A DNA stretch of 64,000 nt from JBPBQZ01 sp050955105. Its GTDB lineage: Bacteria; Pseudomonadota; Gammaproteobacteria; Burkholderiales; Burkholderiaceae. Each line of letters begins with the position of its first letter. The first letter of the stretch is position 1. This document shows positions 1-8,900 of the stretch, piece by piece. The DNA lies in assembly GCA_050955105.1 (NCBI GenBank), contig JBPBQZ010000003.1, positions 10,166-74,165 on the forward strand, read 5' to 3'. The translations under genes were made by a program, and so were the position numbers. Under the pieces are notes generated by a model. The model ran no database searches and was not told the DNA's origin. It was given only the letters and a program-made list of their open reading frames with translations.

Positions 1-297
1 GACAAGACGATGCTGCACGGCAAGGTTGCAGTGATCGATCGCGTCTGGGCCACAGTCGGTTCGTCGAATCTCGATGCGCTGAGCTTGCTCGTCAACCACG
101 AAGCCAATCTGGTAATCGTCAATCACGCCGAGTCGATCGCGTTGCGCGCCGCGATCCTGAGCGCCTTCGAAGAATCGCGGCGTATCGATCCCGCTCACTA
201 TGTCGCGCGGCCCTGGACTGAGCGCAGCCTCAACTGGCTGGCTTACGCGTTCTATCGCACGGTGATGAAAGCCTTGACGGTAGGCCGCTACGACTGA
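1..297 (+). CDS. Cardiolipin synthase B-like phospholipase D protein, C-terminal part (5' truncated)
   Basis: The frame is open from the first base, so only about the last 98 residues are present. They contain the second phospholipase D HKD motif, with His6, Lys8 and Asp13 of the visible fragment, followed by GSSNLD, the usual sequence after this motif in bacterial cardiolipin synthases. Proteins of this family join phosphatidylglycerol or phosphatidylethanolamine units into cardiolipin at the inner membrane. The absence of transmembrane segments after the motif fits a ClsB-like member better than ClsA, but the N-terminus needed to decide is outside the window. No partner gene is visible. Confidence 0.8.
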   Translation, partial: DKTMLHGKVAVIDRVWATVGSSNLDALSLLVNHEANLVIVNHAESIALRAAILSAFEESRRIDPAHYVARPWTERSLNWLAYAFYRTVMKALTVGRYD

Positions 298-476
298 ACG
301 TCGCGCCGACTGACGCGAAATAAGTTTCGCCACAATTGAAAACCTCTTTACATTGATTCGGCCATTCCTGGCTGGGCCTTTTCTGCATTTACAAGCCGCA
401 CGGAAAATTCCTCGCAAAGCATTCGACGCTGAGCGGAAAATGCGCGCGAAGCAATTAATCATTTTCAATAAAACGC

Positions 477-505
477 TTGTGATCGCCTCGAACGCCGGCA
501 ATAAT
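477..505 (+). promoter_or_regulatory. Sigma70-type promoter of the tetR/beta-oxidation operon
   Basis: TTGTGA (477-482) and AATAAT (500-505) match the -35 and -10 consensus at 4/6 and 5/6 positions with the ideal 17-bp spacer. The predicted start near 512 falls inside the palindrome at 507-518 and about 38 bases before the regulator's ATG. The stretch 298-549 is more AT-rich than its surroundings and holds no convincing gene. Confidence 0.6.
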
Positions 506-506
506 A

Positions 507-518
507 GAACGGCCGTTC
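507..518. promoter_or_regulatory. Putative TetR operator (perfect 12-bp palindrome)
   Basis: GAACGGCCGTTC is a perfect inverted repeat directly after the -10 box and over the predicted transcription start, 31 bases before the tetR start. Binding by a dimeric TetR protein here would block promoter clearance. Operator status is inferred from position and symmetry. Confidence 0.55.
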
Positions 519-549
519 GTTTCGTCGCATGTACAAAAAAGAGGTTTGG

Positions 550-1149
550 ATGGCCACTATGCGAAAGGGCGAGCTCACACGGGCCGCCATTCTTGCATCG
601 GCGCTGGAGTTGGCGAGCCGCGATGGACTAGAAGGTCTGACGATCGGCCTGCTGGCGGAGCGCATGAACATGAGCAAGAGCGGTGTGTTCGCGCATTTCG
701 GCTCACGCGAAGACTTGCAGGTTGCGGTGGTGCGCGAGTATCACCGGCGCTTCGAAGAGGAAGTGTTCTTTCCCGCGCTGGCGGTGCCGCGCGGCTTGCC
801 GCGGCTGCGCGAAATGATCTTCCGCTGGCTGGAAAAGCGCATCGACGAAGTCACCAATGGCTGCGTCTTCATCAGCGGCGCGATCGAATACGACGACCGT
901 CCGGCCAGTCCGGTGCGTGAACAACTCGTGCAAAGCGTGCTGCACTGGCGACATGCTCTGGAGCGAGCTATCGAGCAGGCGCGCGATGAGGGCCATCTGC
1001 GCGCCGACACCGACGCGCATCTGATGTTATTCGAGGTCTACAGTTTTTCGCTGGGTCTGCATCACGACGGGCGTTTTTTGCGTTCGCCGGATGCCGTTAC
1101 AGTGGGGCGCCAGGCGCTCGAGAAACTGCTTGATTCCTACTTGCCGTAA
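550..1149 (+). CDS. TetR/AcrR family transcriptional regulator
   Basis: A 199-residue protein with an N-terminal helix-turn-helix (about residues 30-52, including LLAERMNMSKSGVF and HFGSREDL) and a TetR-type C-terminal ligand domain. I chose the ATG at 550 because AAAGAGG precedes it at good spacing; an upstream in-frame ATG at 529 has no ribosome site. It lies 12 bp before the acyl-CoA dehydrogenase gene and leads a beta-oxidation operon, so it is probably a local repressor relieved by an acyl-CoA or related metabolite, and probably autoregulated through the palindrome at 507-518. The ligand is not predictable from sequence. Confidence 0.87.
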   Translation: MATMRKGELTRAAILASALELASRDGLEGLTIGLLAERMNMSKSGVFAHFGSREDLQVAVVREYHRRFEEEVFFPALAVPRGLPRLREMIFRWLEKRIDEVTNGCVFISGAIEYDDRPASPVREQLVQSVLHWRHALERAIEQARDEGHLRADTDAHLMLFEVYSFSLGLHHDGRFLRSPDAVTVGRQALEKLLDSYLP

Positions 1150-1161
1150 CCAGGAGTCGTA

Positions 1162-2946
1162 ATGGGTCAATACGCTGCACCGCTGCGAGATATGCAATTC
1201 GTGCTGTTCGAGTTGCATGAAGTGGAAGACACACTGAAACGCTTGCCGGCGCATGCCGAGATCGATCGGGAAACCATCGATCAGGTGCTCGCGGCGGCCG
1301 GTGAATTTTGCGCCGAGCAATTGTTCCCGCTGAACCGATCCGGCGATCAAGCGGGCTGCCACTATGCCGATGGCACGGTCACTACGCCGCCGGGTTTCAA
1401 GGAAGCTTATCGGCAATACATCGAGGCCGGCTGGCCCGCGCTGGCTTGCGATCCCGCCTACGGTGGCCAGGGGCTGCCGCGCTTCGTCAACAACGCCTTG
1501 TTCGAAATGCTGAATTCAGCGAACCAGGCCTGGACGATGTATCCGGGGCTGTCGCACGGCGCCTATGAATGCCTGCATGCGCACGGTACGCCTGAGGAGA
1601 AAGATGTTTATCTGCCCAAGCTGGTGTCGGGCGAATGGACCGGCACGATGTGCCTGACCGAGCCGCACTGCGGCACCGATCTGGGGATGTTGCGCACGCG
1701 CGCCGCGCCGGCTGCGGATGGCGCGTGGTCGATCAGCGGCACCAAGATCTTCATTTCCAGCGGCGAGCACGACCTGTCCGACAACATCGTGCACCTGGTG
1801 CTGGCGCGTTTGCCCGATGCGCCCGCGGGCACGCACGGCATCTCATTATTCATCGTGCCCAAGTACTTGCCCGATGCCGACGGTGCACCCGGTGAGCGCA
1901 ACGGTGTGCGTTGCCAGCGCCTTGAAAACAAGATGGGCATTCATGGCAATGCCACCTGCGAGATCAACCTCGACAGCGCGCGCGGCTGGTTGGTGGGCGA
2001 ACCGAACCGCGGGCTGAACGCGATGTTCGTGATGATGAATGCGGCGCGCCTCGGCGTCGGCATGCAAGGCCTCGGGCTTACCGAAGTGTCCTATCAAAAC
2101 GCGCTGGCCTACGCCAAGGAACGGCTGCAGATGCGTTCGCTGTCGGGCCCGAAGGCGCCGGATAAACCTGCCGATCCGATCATCGTGCACGCCGATGTGC
2201 GACGCATGCTGCTGACGCAAAAAGCCTACGCCGAGGGCGGCCGCGCCTTCGCCTACTGGCTGGCCATCTTGATCGACACCGAACTCTCGCATGCCGACGC
2301 GGCAGTACGCGCGGAAGCGGCCGACCTGGTGGCGCTGTTCACGCCGGTTGCAAAGGCTTTCTTGACCGACAATGCATTCGAGTCAGCCAACCTTGCCGTG
2401 CAGGTGTTCGGTGGACATGGTTATATTCAAGAGTCGGGCGTCGAGCAATATGTGCGCGATGCTCGTATCAATATGATCTACGAGGGCACGAACGCCATTC
2501 AGGCACTCGACCTGCTGGGCCGCAAAGTGTTGGGTGACGGCGGGGCGAAGTTTCGTCGCTTCGGCAAGCAAGTGAGTCGTTTCGTCGAAGCGCAGGGCGC
2601 GCGTGCCGAGATGCGGCCATTTATCGAACCGCTGGCCGACCTGGGCGCGAAAGTGACGGCGCTGACTCAGGAAATCGGCAGCAAGGCACAGCTCGATCGC
2701 GATGAGGTGGGCGCGGCGGCGGTGCCTTATCTGCGCGTAGTGGGCCACCTGGTATTCGCCTACCTGTGGGCGCGGATGGCCGACATCGCCTTGCGGAAGC
2801 TGTCGAGCGGCGACCCGTTCTACCAAGGCAAGCTGGCCACCGCGCGCTTCTACTTCGCCAAATTGCTGCCCGAAACGGCTTTTCATATCCGCGCGGCGCG
2901 TGCCGGCGCCCAGACATTGATCGAATTCGACGAAGCGCTGTTCTGA
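1162..2946 (+). CDS. Acyl-CoA dehydrogenase with C-terminal extension (DmdC/AcdH-like)
   Basis: A 594-residue FAD enzyme of the long acyl-CoA dehydrogenase class, which has an extra C-terminal domain beyond the usual 380-400-residue core. It contains the core signature around GYIQESGVEQYVRDARI and YEGTNAIQ; Glu441 in YEGT corresponds to the catalytic base of medium-chain acyl-CoA dehydrogenase. Expected reaction: alpha,beta-dehydrogenation of an acyl-CoA, with electrons passed to ETF. AGGAG (1151-1155) precedes the start. Its neighbours supply the next steps of beta-oxidation. Some relatives act on 3-methylmercaptopropionyl-CoA (DmdC), so chain length or substrate cannot be fixed here. Confidence 0.9.
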   Translation: MGQYAAPLRDMQFVLFELHEVEDTLKRLPAHAEIDRETIDQVLAAAGEFCAEQLFPLNRSGDQAGCHYADGTVTTPPGFKEAYRQYIEAGWPALACDPAYGGQGLPRFVNNALFEMLNSANQAWTMYPGLSHGAYECLHAHGTPEEKDVYLPKLVSGEWTGTMCLTEPHCGTDLGMLRTRAAPAADGAWSISGTKIFISSGEHDLSDNIVHLVLARLPDAPAGTHGISLFIVPKYLPDADGAPGERNGVRCQRLENKMGIHGNATCEINLDSARGWLVGEPNRGLNAMFVMMNAARLGVGMQGLGLTEVSYQNALAYAKERLQMRSLSGPKAPDKPADPIIVHADVRRMLLTQKAYAEGGRAFAYWLAILIDTELSHADAAVRAEAADLVALFTPVAKAFLTDNAFESANLAVQVFGGHGYIQESGVEQYVRDARINMIYEGTNAIQALDLLGRKVLGDGGAKFRRFGKQVSRFVEAQGARAEMRPFIEPLADLGAKVTALTQEIGSKAQLDRDEVGAAAVPYLRVVGHLVFAYLWARMADIALRKLSSGDPFYQGKLATARFYFAKLLPETAFHIRAARAGAQTLIEFDEALF

Positions 2947-2978
2947 AACTGCGCTTCGCAAAAATAGGGAGGGTCGAC

Positions 2979-5411
2979 GTGAGCCAACTGATGATTCGCA
3001 AGGTGGCGGTACTGGGTGCAGGCGTGATGGGGGCGCAGATTGCCGCACATTTGATCAATGCACGGGTGCCTGTGTTGTTGTTCGATCTGCCGGCCAAAGA
3101 GGGGCCGAAGAACGCCATCGCGCTGAAGGCCATACAGAATCTCAAAAAGCTCAGTCCGGCGCCGCTGGTGTCGGCCGATGATGCCGACTGGATCGAGCCT
3201 GCCAACTATGAAGACGACGTGGCGCGGCTCGCTGAGTGCGATCTGATCATCGAAGCGATCGCCGAGCGCATGGACTGGAAGCACGATCTGTACAAGCGGG
3301 TCGCGCCGCACATTCCGGCCCATGCGATCTTCGCTTCGAATACTTCGGGACTATCGATCACCGGTTTGTCAGAGGGCTTCGACGACGCGCTGAAGGCGCG
3401 TTTCTGTGGCGTGCATTTCTTCAATCCACCGCGCTATATGCATCTGGTGGAGTTGATTCCCACCGCGGCCACGCGGCCGTCGATTCTCGACGATCTTGAA
3501 CAGTTCCTCACCACCACGATAGGCAAGGGTGTGGTGCGGGCAAAAGACACGCCGAATTTCATCGCGAATCGCATCGGCGTGTTTTCGATCCTCGCGGTGG
3601 TGGCCGAAGCCCAGAAGCATGGACTGGGCTTCGATCTGGTCGACGACCTTACCGGCAGTCGGCTCGGGCGCGCCAAGTCGGCGACCTTCCGTACCGCCGA
3701 CGTGGTCGGTCTCGATACGATGCTGCACGTTATCAAGACCATGCAGGATCAGTTGCCGGACGACCCGTTCTTTCCCGTTTATCGCACGCCCCCCGTGCTG
3801 GCCGCGCTGGTCGCGCAAGGTGCGCTGGGGCAGAAGACAGGGGCCGGCTTCTATCGGAAGGAAGGCAAGGCGATCAAGGTACTGGACGCGGCGCGCGGCG
3901 AATATGTGGAAGGCGGCGCGCGGGCCGACGATGCGGTCGCGAAGATACTGAAGCGCCCGTCGGCCGAACGCCTCAAGCTGTTGCGCGAGAGCGAGCATCC
4001 GCAGGCGCAGTTTCTCTGGTCGATCTTTCGCGATGTGTTCCAGTATGTGGCGTTCCATCTGGGTGATGTTGCTGGCAATGCGCGTGATCTCGATCTGGCG
4101 GTGCGGTGGGGCTTCGGCTGGTCGGAAGGGCCGTTCGAGGCCTGGCAGGCGGCTGGCTGGCAGCAAGTGGCTGAATGGGTCAAGGCCGACATCCAGGCCG
4201 GCAAGACGCTGGTTGACGTGGCATTGCCCGCTTGGGTGTTCGAGGGACCCGTAGCGCAGGCTGGCGGCGTTCATACACCGCAGGGCTCCTACTCGGCGGC
4301 CACGCAGCAGTTCGTGCCGCGCAGCGATCTACCGGTCTATCGAAAACAGGTATTCCGCGCGCCGCTGGTGGGGGAAACCGGCACTGAGCCGCGCAGCTAC
4401 GGCAAAACGCTGTTCGAAACCGATGCGGTGCGCTGCTGGGTCGATGCGCGCCCCGGGCACGACGACGTCGCCGTGATCTCGTTCAAAAGCAAGATGAATA
4501 CAATTGGCGAGGCGGTGGTCGACGGACTGCTGCGCGCTATCGATACCGCCGAGCAGGCGTATCGCGGGCTGGTTGTCTGGCAGCCGGCGTCGCTCCAGCT
4601 CGGCGCCACGGCTGGCGCGTTCTCGGCCGGCGCGAATCTGGAAGAGGCGGTGCCGGCTTTCATGAGCGGTGGCGTGGCGGCGATCGAACCGGGCGTGGCG
4701 CGCTTCCAGCAGGCGATGCTGCGCATCAAATACGCACAGGTGCCGGTAGTGGCTGCCATTTCAGGCATTGCATTGGGCGGCGGCTGCGAGCTTGCGATGC
4801 ACAGCGCGCGTCGCGTCGCCTATGTTGAAAGCTACATCGGCTTGGTCGAGGCGGGAATCGGGCTGGTGCCGTCCGGCGGCGGCCTGAAGGAACTGGCGCT
4901 GCGCGCGGCCGAGGCGGCAAAGCGCACGGGCAGTAAAGACTATCTTGAATTCCTGGGCGGCTTCTTCACGCAAGTCGCCATGGCAAAGGTTTCGGCAAGC
5001 GCCCAGGAAGCGCGCGCGATGGGCTATCTGCGGCGCGCCGATCCGATCGTCTTCAATGTGCATGAGTTGCTGGCCACCGCCTGCAGCGAAGTGCGCGCGT
5101 TGGCAGCGGCCGGTTATCGGCCGCCCCTGCCTGCCACGCGCATTGCGCTGGCCGGCCGTTCCGCCGCGGCCACCATCAAGGCGCAGCTCGTCAATCTGCG
5201 CGACGGTCAATTCATTTCGCCGCACGATTTCCTGATTGCCGGGCGCATCGCCGAGGTGCTGTGCGGCGCCGACGTCGACGCAGGCACGCTGGTCGACGAA
5301 GCCTGGCTGCTGACCAAGGAGCGGCGCGCCTTTGTCGAGTTGATGGCCACGCCCAAGACGCAGGAACGCATTGTCGGCACTCTGAAAACCGGCAAGCCGG
5401 TGCGCAACTGA
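2979..5411 (+). CDS. 3-hydroxyacyl-CoA dehydrogenase / enoyl-CoA hydratase fusion (FadN-like)
   Basis: An 810-residue fusion catalysing hydration and NAD-dependent dehydrogenation in beta-oxidation. The NAD-binding GAGVMG (residues 13-18) is at the N-terminus, followed by the hydroxyacyl-CoA dehydrogenase C-terminal domains. The crotonase domain comes last, with GIALGGGCEL near residue 598. This order (dehydrogenase first, hydratase last) is that of Bacillus FadN, opposite to E. coli FadB. The GTG at 2979 is preferred because GGGAGGG ends 5 bases before it; an ATG at 2991 is the alternative. It lies 32 bp after the acyl-CoA dehydrogenase and 14 bp before the thiolase gene. Confidence 0.91.
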   Translation: MSQLMIRKVAVLGAGVMGAQIAAHLINARVPVLLFDLPAKEGPKNAIALKAIQNLKKLSPAPLVSADDADWIEPANYEDDVARLAECDLIIEAIAERMDWKHDLYKRVAPHIPAHAIFASNTSGLSITGLSEGFDDALKARFCGVHFFNPPRYMHLVELIPTAATRPSILDDLEQFLTTTIGKGVVRAKDTPNFIANRIGVFSILAVVAEAQKHGLGFDLVDDLTGSRLGRAKSATFRTADVVGLDTMLHVIKTMQDQLPDDPFFPVYRTPPVLAALVAQGALGQKTGAGFYRKEGKAIKVLDAARGEYVEGGARADDAVAKILKRPSAERLKLLRESEHPQAQFLWSIFRDVFQYVAFHLGDVAGNARDLDLAVRWGFGWSEGPFEAWQAAGWQQVAEWVKADIQAGKTLVDVALPAWVFEGPVAQAGGVHTPQGSYSAATQQFVPRSDLPVYRKQVFRAPLVGETGTEPRSYGKTLFETDAVRCWVDARPGHDDVAVISFKSKMNTIGEAVVDGLLRAIDTAEQAYRGLVVWQPASLQLGATAGAFSAGANLEEAVPAFMSGGVAAIEPGVARFQQAMLRIKYAQVPVVAAISGIALGGGCELAMHSARRVAYVESYIGLVEAGIGLVPSGGGLKELALRAAEAAKRTGSKDYLEFLGGFFTQVAMAKVSASAQEARAMGYLRRADPIVFNVHELLATACSEVRALAAAGYRPPLPATRIALAGRSAAATIKAQLVNLRDGQFISPHDFLIAGRIAEVLCGADVDAGTLVDEAWLLTKERRAFVELMATPKTQERIVGTLKTGKPVRN

Positions 5412-5425
5412 AAGGGAACGGAAAA

Positions 5426-6625
5426 ATGAGCCAACAGATACAGGATGCCTATATCGTCGCCGCTGGCCGCACCCCGATCGGCAAGGCGCCGCGCGGTGTG
5501 TTCAGGAATACGCGACCGGATGAATTGCTGGTGCAGGCGATTCAGGGTGCGCTGGCGCAAGTGCCCGGGCTCGATCCGCACGTCATCGAAGATGCCGTCA
5601 TCGGCTGTGCGATTCCCGAGGCCGAGCAGGGCTTGAACGTGGCGCGGCTGGGGGTGTTGCTGGCCGGCTTGCCGCAATCGGTGGGCGGCGTGACGGTGAA
5701 CCGATTCTGCGCTTCGGGGCTGACCGCGCTGGCGATGGCTGCCGATCGCATACGCGTCGGCGAAGCCGACGCCATACTGGCTGGCGGCTGCGAGTCGATG
5801 AGCATGGTGCCGATGATGGGCAACACCCCGTCGATGTCGCCGCATATCTTCGAGCGCGACGAAAACCTCGGCATCGCCTATGGCATGGGGCTTACCGCGG
5901 AACGCGTCGCCGCGCAATGGAAGGTGAGCCGCGAGGCGCAGGATATGTTTGCGGTCGAATCACATCGCCGCGCGTTGCAGGCCCAGCAAGCAGGCGAGTT
6001 CAACGACGAGATCGTCGCGGTGAGCGTGACGGAACGGCTGGCCGATCTCGCAGCGCAGCAGGTACGCGAAACCTCGCGCCGCGTCGAGCGCGACGAAGGG
6101 CCGCGCGCCGATACGTCGATGGAAGCGCTGGCGCGCCTACGGCCGGTGTTCGCGAACCGCGGCTCGGTCACAGCTGGCAATAGCTCGCAAACCTCGGACG
6201 GTGCCGGTGCGCTGCTGGTGGTATCGGAAAAAATCCTGCGTCAATTCAACCTGCAACCGCTGGCGCGCTTTGTCGGCTTCGCGGTGCGCGGCGTGCCGCC
6301 GGAAATCATGGGCATCGGGCCCAAGGAAGCCATTCCCGCCGTGTTGCGGCGTGCCGGCCTGCGACTCGACCAGATGGATTGGATCGAATTGAACGAGGCG
6401 TTTGCCGCGCAGTCGCTCGCGGTAATCGGTGATCTGGGTCTCGATCCGCAGAAGGTCAATCCGCTGGGCGGCGCCATCGCACTCGGCCATCCGCTTGGCG
6501 CTACCGGCGCGATCCGCGCGGCGACGGTCGTGCATGCGTTGCGCCGTCATGGCTTGAAGTACGGCATGGTGACGATGTGCGTGGGCACCGGCATGGGCGC
6601 CGCGGGCATTCTCGAGGGGGTGTGA
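5426..6625 (+). CDS. Acetyl-CoA C-acyltransferase (thiolase)
   Basis: A 399-residue thiolase that cleaves 3-ketoacyl-CoA with CoA, the last beta-oxidation step. The catalytic set is complete: nucleophile Cys95 in NRFCASG, His355 in GHPLGATG and Cys385 in CVGTGMG. GGGAACGG precedes the ATG. Together with the two genes upstream it gives a full beta-oxidation spiral except for acyl-CoA activation. FadA/FadI-type degradative function is favoured over biosynthetic acetoacetyl-CoA thiolase by the operon context. It converges with fdhD 49 bp downstream. Confidence 0.93.
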   Translation: MSQQIQDAYIVAAGRTPIGKAPRGVFRNTRPDELLVQAIQGALAQVPGLDPHVIEDAVIGCAIPEAEQGLNVARLGVLLAGLPQSVGGVTVNRFCASGLTALAMAADRIRVGEADAILAGGCESMSMVPMMGNTPSMSPHIFERDENLGIAYGMGLTAERVAAQWKVSREAQDMFAVESHRRALQAQQAGEFNDEIVAVSVTERLADLAAQQVRETSRRVERDEGPRADTSMEALARLRPVFANRGSVTAGNSSQTSDGAGALLVVSEKILRQFNLQPLARFVGFAVRGVPPEIMGIGPKEAIPAVLRRAGLRLDQMDWIELNEAFAAQSLAVIGDLGLDPQKVNPLGGAIALGHPLGATGAIRAATVVHALRRHGLKYGMVTMCVGTGMGAAGILEGV

Positions 6626-6674
6626 GTGAGCGTGGGGCGACGTGGTGCAGGGCGGCGGCCGATCGCAGCGCGAG

Positions 6675-7619
6675 TCAGCCCGCCCCGCGCCGCGCGGTGA
6701 AATCCACAAAGCCGTCGCCGCGACAAAAGCTCACCAAGCGCACACCGGCGCGCGTGGCGATGTCGATGGCAAGCGACGTTGGTGCGGAAATGGTGGCCAC
6801 GAGGGGAATATCCAGGCGCGCGGCCTTGCGTACCAGTTCATAGCTGGCGCGGCTGGAAAGAAACACAAAGCCGTCGGTGGTCGATGCGCGCGCGCTCAGC
6901 AGCTTGCCCAGCAGCTTGTCCATCGCGTTATGCCGGCCGACGTCTTCGAACACATGACGGATCTCGCCGCTCTTGCTGCACCAGGCGGCCGCATGAGCGC
7001 CGCCGGTAAGCCGGCTGATGGTCTGGTGCGCGGGCAATTCGCGGGCGGCGCGCGCGATAGCGGTGGCAGGTATATCGTCAGCGGCCGTGCGGGCCTTGAT
7101 CGGTAGCGGATGCAGGTCGAGCAGCTCGATGCTTTCGATGCCGCACACGCCACAGCCGCTGCGACCCGCCATGGAGCGGCGATGGTCCTTCAGCGCCATG
7201 AAGGCCTGCTGCAGCAAGGTCAGGCGAATCTCCGCGCTTTCAGCGCCCATCTCGACTTCGATATCGAGAATCGCCGAGCGCGACGCAACGATGCCTTCAC
7301 TGACCGAAAAGCCTATTCCCAGGTATTCCAGGTCACGCGGCGTTGCCATCATTACCGCGTGCGAAATGCCGTTGTAGACGAGCGCGACCGGCCACTCTTC
7401 GGTAACTGAATCGTCGACATCGGCGGCCTCATTCGCGCGTACGCGCCGGGCGGGCACAGCGACCCAGCCACCGCGCTCCGGGGCCTGGCTTGAATCCGAC
7501 GGCGGGTCTGCCTGGTTTGCTTCGCTCACCTGCGTCGCCTCGATCAGTGGCTGGATTTCAAAATTGCTTGGTCTGAAGACTGCTTGGATTGAAGTCTGCT
7601 TCTGCCATGGTAACGCCAT
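6675..7619 (-). CDS. fdhD: Formate dehydrogenase accessory sulfurtransferase FdhD
   Basis: A 314-residue FdhD. In E. coli this protein passes sulfur from IscS to the molybdenum/bis-MGD cofactor of formate dehydrogenase. The transfer cysteines are present in CGVCG (Cys156, Cys159), and FEDVGRHNAMDKL and SSRASYELVRKAA are family signatures. The first 60 residues are Pro/Ala/Ser-rich and unlike the core, so the true start could be further in; no good ribosome site is visible at the chosen ATG. It is divergent from a nitrate-reductase-associated gene, the other molybdoenzyme-linked gene here. No formate dehydrogenase subunit is present. Confidence 0.9.
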   Translation of the reverse strand: MALPWQKQTSIQAVFRPSNFEIQPLIEATQVSEANQADPPSDSSQAPERGGWVAVPARRVRANEAADVDDSVTEEWPVALVYNGISHAVMMATPRDLEYLGIGFSVSEGIVASRSAILDIEVEMGAESAEIRLTLLQQAFMALKDHRRSMAGRSGCGVCGIESIELLDLHPLPIKARTAADDIPATAIARAARELPAHQTISRLTGGAHAAAWCSKSGEIRHVFEDVGRHNAMDKLLGKLLSARASTTDGFVFLSSRASYELVRKAARLDIPLVATISAPTSLAIDIATRAGVRLVSFCRGDGFVDFTARRGAG

Positions 7620-7726
7620 GGCGGGCTATGCTGCAGGCTGGTGCCGATTGAGCCGATTGTGCTGATCGATGGCCGACCGCCGTTGCGCGCCGCGCCTATC
7701 ATCGCCCGCCAAGCAAGGAGCTGCGC

Positions 7727-8245
7727 ATGTCCGCTGCCGCGTCATTACCGATTTTCGAGTTCGAGCGCCGCCTGGTCGGTGATCTCGAATTGATTCCGCT
7801 TTGTGTGCGTTTTCATCTGGATGCCGCAGGGGTGCGCATCTCGCTGGATGACTGGCAGCGCTTGCCTTATGCGGTGCGTGTTCAGTTGACGGCGTTACCG
7901 GTCGACGCATCGATGCCGAGCGCCGCGGCGGCTCCAACGCCAGTACCTACGTCCACGAACACCGACGGCACTGCCGCCGCCGCGGCGCTGTCGTTGCAAC
8001 AAGTGTTGTCGCGCGCCGGACTGGTGGCACGCCATGACGCGCCTGAAGCAGACTGGATGCCCGCGTCCGATCGCCTGCCGCCTACCGTCGACGCTCAATG
8101 CGCGTGGGCCGGTGTGCCGCCGCTGCCGGTCACCGCGTGGGCAGCGTTGACGCCGTTTCAGCGTTATGCGCTGGCGAAGATTTCGCGGCGCGACAAGCCC
8201 AATGTCGATTTCTTGCCGGCTTTGCGGGAATTTGGCGTCATTTAA
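7727..8245 (+). CDS. Nitrate reductase associated protein (NarM-like, PF09655 type)
   Basis: A 172-residue soluble protein. The N-terminal FEFERRLVGDLELIPLCVR and the C-terminal LTPFQRYALAKISR ... FLPALREFGV match the pattern I know for the nitrate reductase-associated family; cyanobacterial NarM is needed for active assimilatory nitrate reductase. The middle (about residues 60-90) is an Ala/Pro/Thr-rich insert. AAGGAG (7714-7719) sits before the ATG. It is divergent from fdhD. Its stop codon overlaps the stop of the convergent thioesterase gene. The role in a heterotroph is inferred: molybdoenzyme assembly. Confidence 0.75.
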   Translation: MSAAASLPIFEFERRLVGDLELIPLCVRFHLDAAGVRISLDDWQRLPYAVRVQLTALPVDASMPSAAAAPTPVPTSTNTDGTAAAAALSLQQVLSRAGLVARHDAPEADWMPASDRLPPTVDAQCAWAGVPPLPVTAWAALTPFQRYALAKISRRDKPNVDFLPALREFGVI

Positions 8246-8667
8246 GCGTCGGTCGCCGGCGGCAGTTCGCGGCGTTGCCGATTTTCATCGGTGGCCACAT
8301 ACACTAGCGTCGCTTCGGTGACCTTGATCACTTCTTTCTTCAGCCGCATGCGCTGTGCATAGACCACCACGTCGACGGTGACCGAGGTCTTGCCGGTCTT
8401 GGAAATCTTCGCCTGGAAGGTCAGCAAGTCGCCCACGAAAACCGGCTGCTTGAACAGAAACGACGTAACCGCGATGGTGGCAACGCGGCCATTGGCGCGT
8501 CGGATTGCCGGAATCGAGCCGGCAATGTCGACCTGCGCCATGATCCAGCCGCCGAACACATCACCGTAGACATTCGCGTCCGACGGCTGCGGCATGACCC
8601 GCAGGCTCAGGCTGTCCGGGTCTTCGAAGGGTAGCGGTTCGACGGCTGCTTCGGCGATTTTTGTCAT
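8242..8667 (-). CDS. Acyl-CoA thioesterase, YciA/hotdog family
   Basis: A 141-residue single hotdog-fold protein. NVYGDVFGGWIMAQVDIAG is the substrate-binding and catalytic helix typical of YciA-type thioesterases, which hydrolyse short- to long-chain acyl-CoAs to free acid and CoA, normally as hexamers. Length is typical. A GGAG lies about 11 bases upstream of the ATG. It may balance CoA pools together with the nearby beta-oxidation operon, but it is separately transcribed, converging on the nitrate-reductase-associated gene with a 4-bp overlap. Confidence 0.87.
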   Translation of the reverse strand: MTKIAEAAVEPLPFEDPDSLSLRVMPQPSDANVYGDVFGGWIMAQVDIAGSIPAIRRANGRVATIAVTSFLFKQPVFVGDLLTFQAKISKTGKTSVTVDVVVYAQRMRLKKEVIKVTEATLVYVATDENRQRRELPPATDA

Positions 8668-8900
8668 GGCGTGCGGGACTCCAGTGAGAGAGGCGGGCGC
8701 TGCGGCGCTGGGCGTTTATCGGACGGATTATCGCTGCAAGCGGCCTTTTATTGCCGATCGGTGACGATTCGCGACGATAGCATGGCCGCGCGCGCCGCCA
8801 ACGCCGCCATGCGTCACGGGGTCCGCCGCACCGGCGCGGCCGGCTTCTGCGACAATCCACCTGCTGCCGCGCCACAACGGCCGCGGTCAATGACTCCGCC

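Noticed and set aside
360..384. GGCC...GGCC followed by TTTT after the cardiolipin synthase gene as a terminator
   Set aside because: Stem of only four pairs with a long loop; not better than chance.
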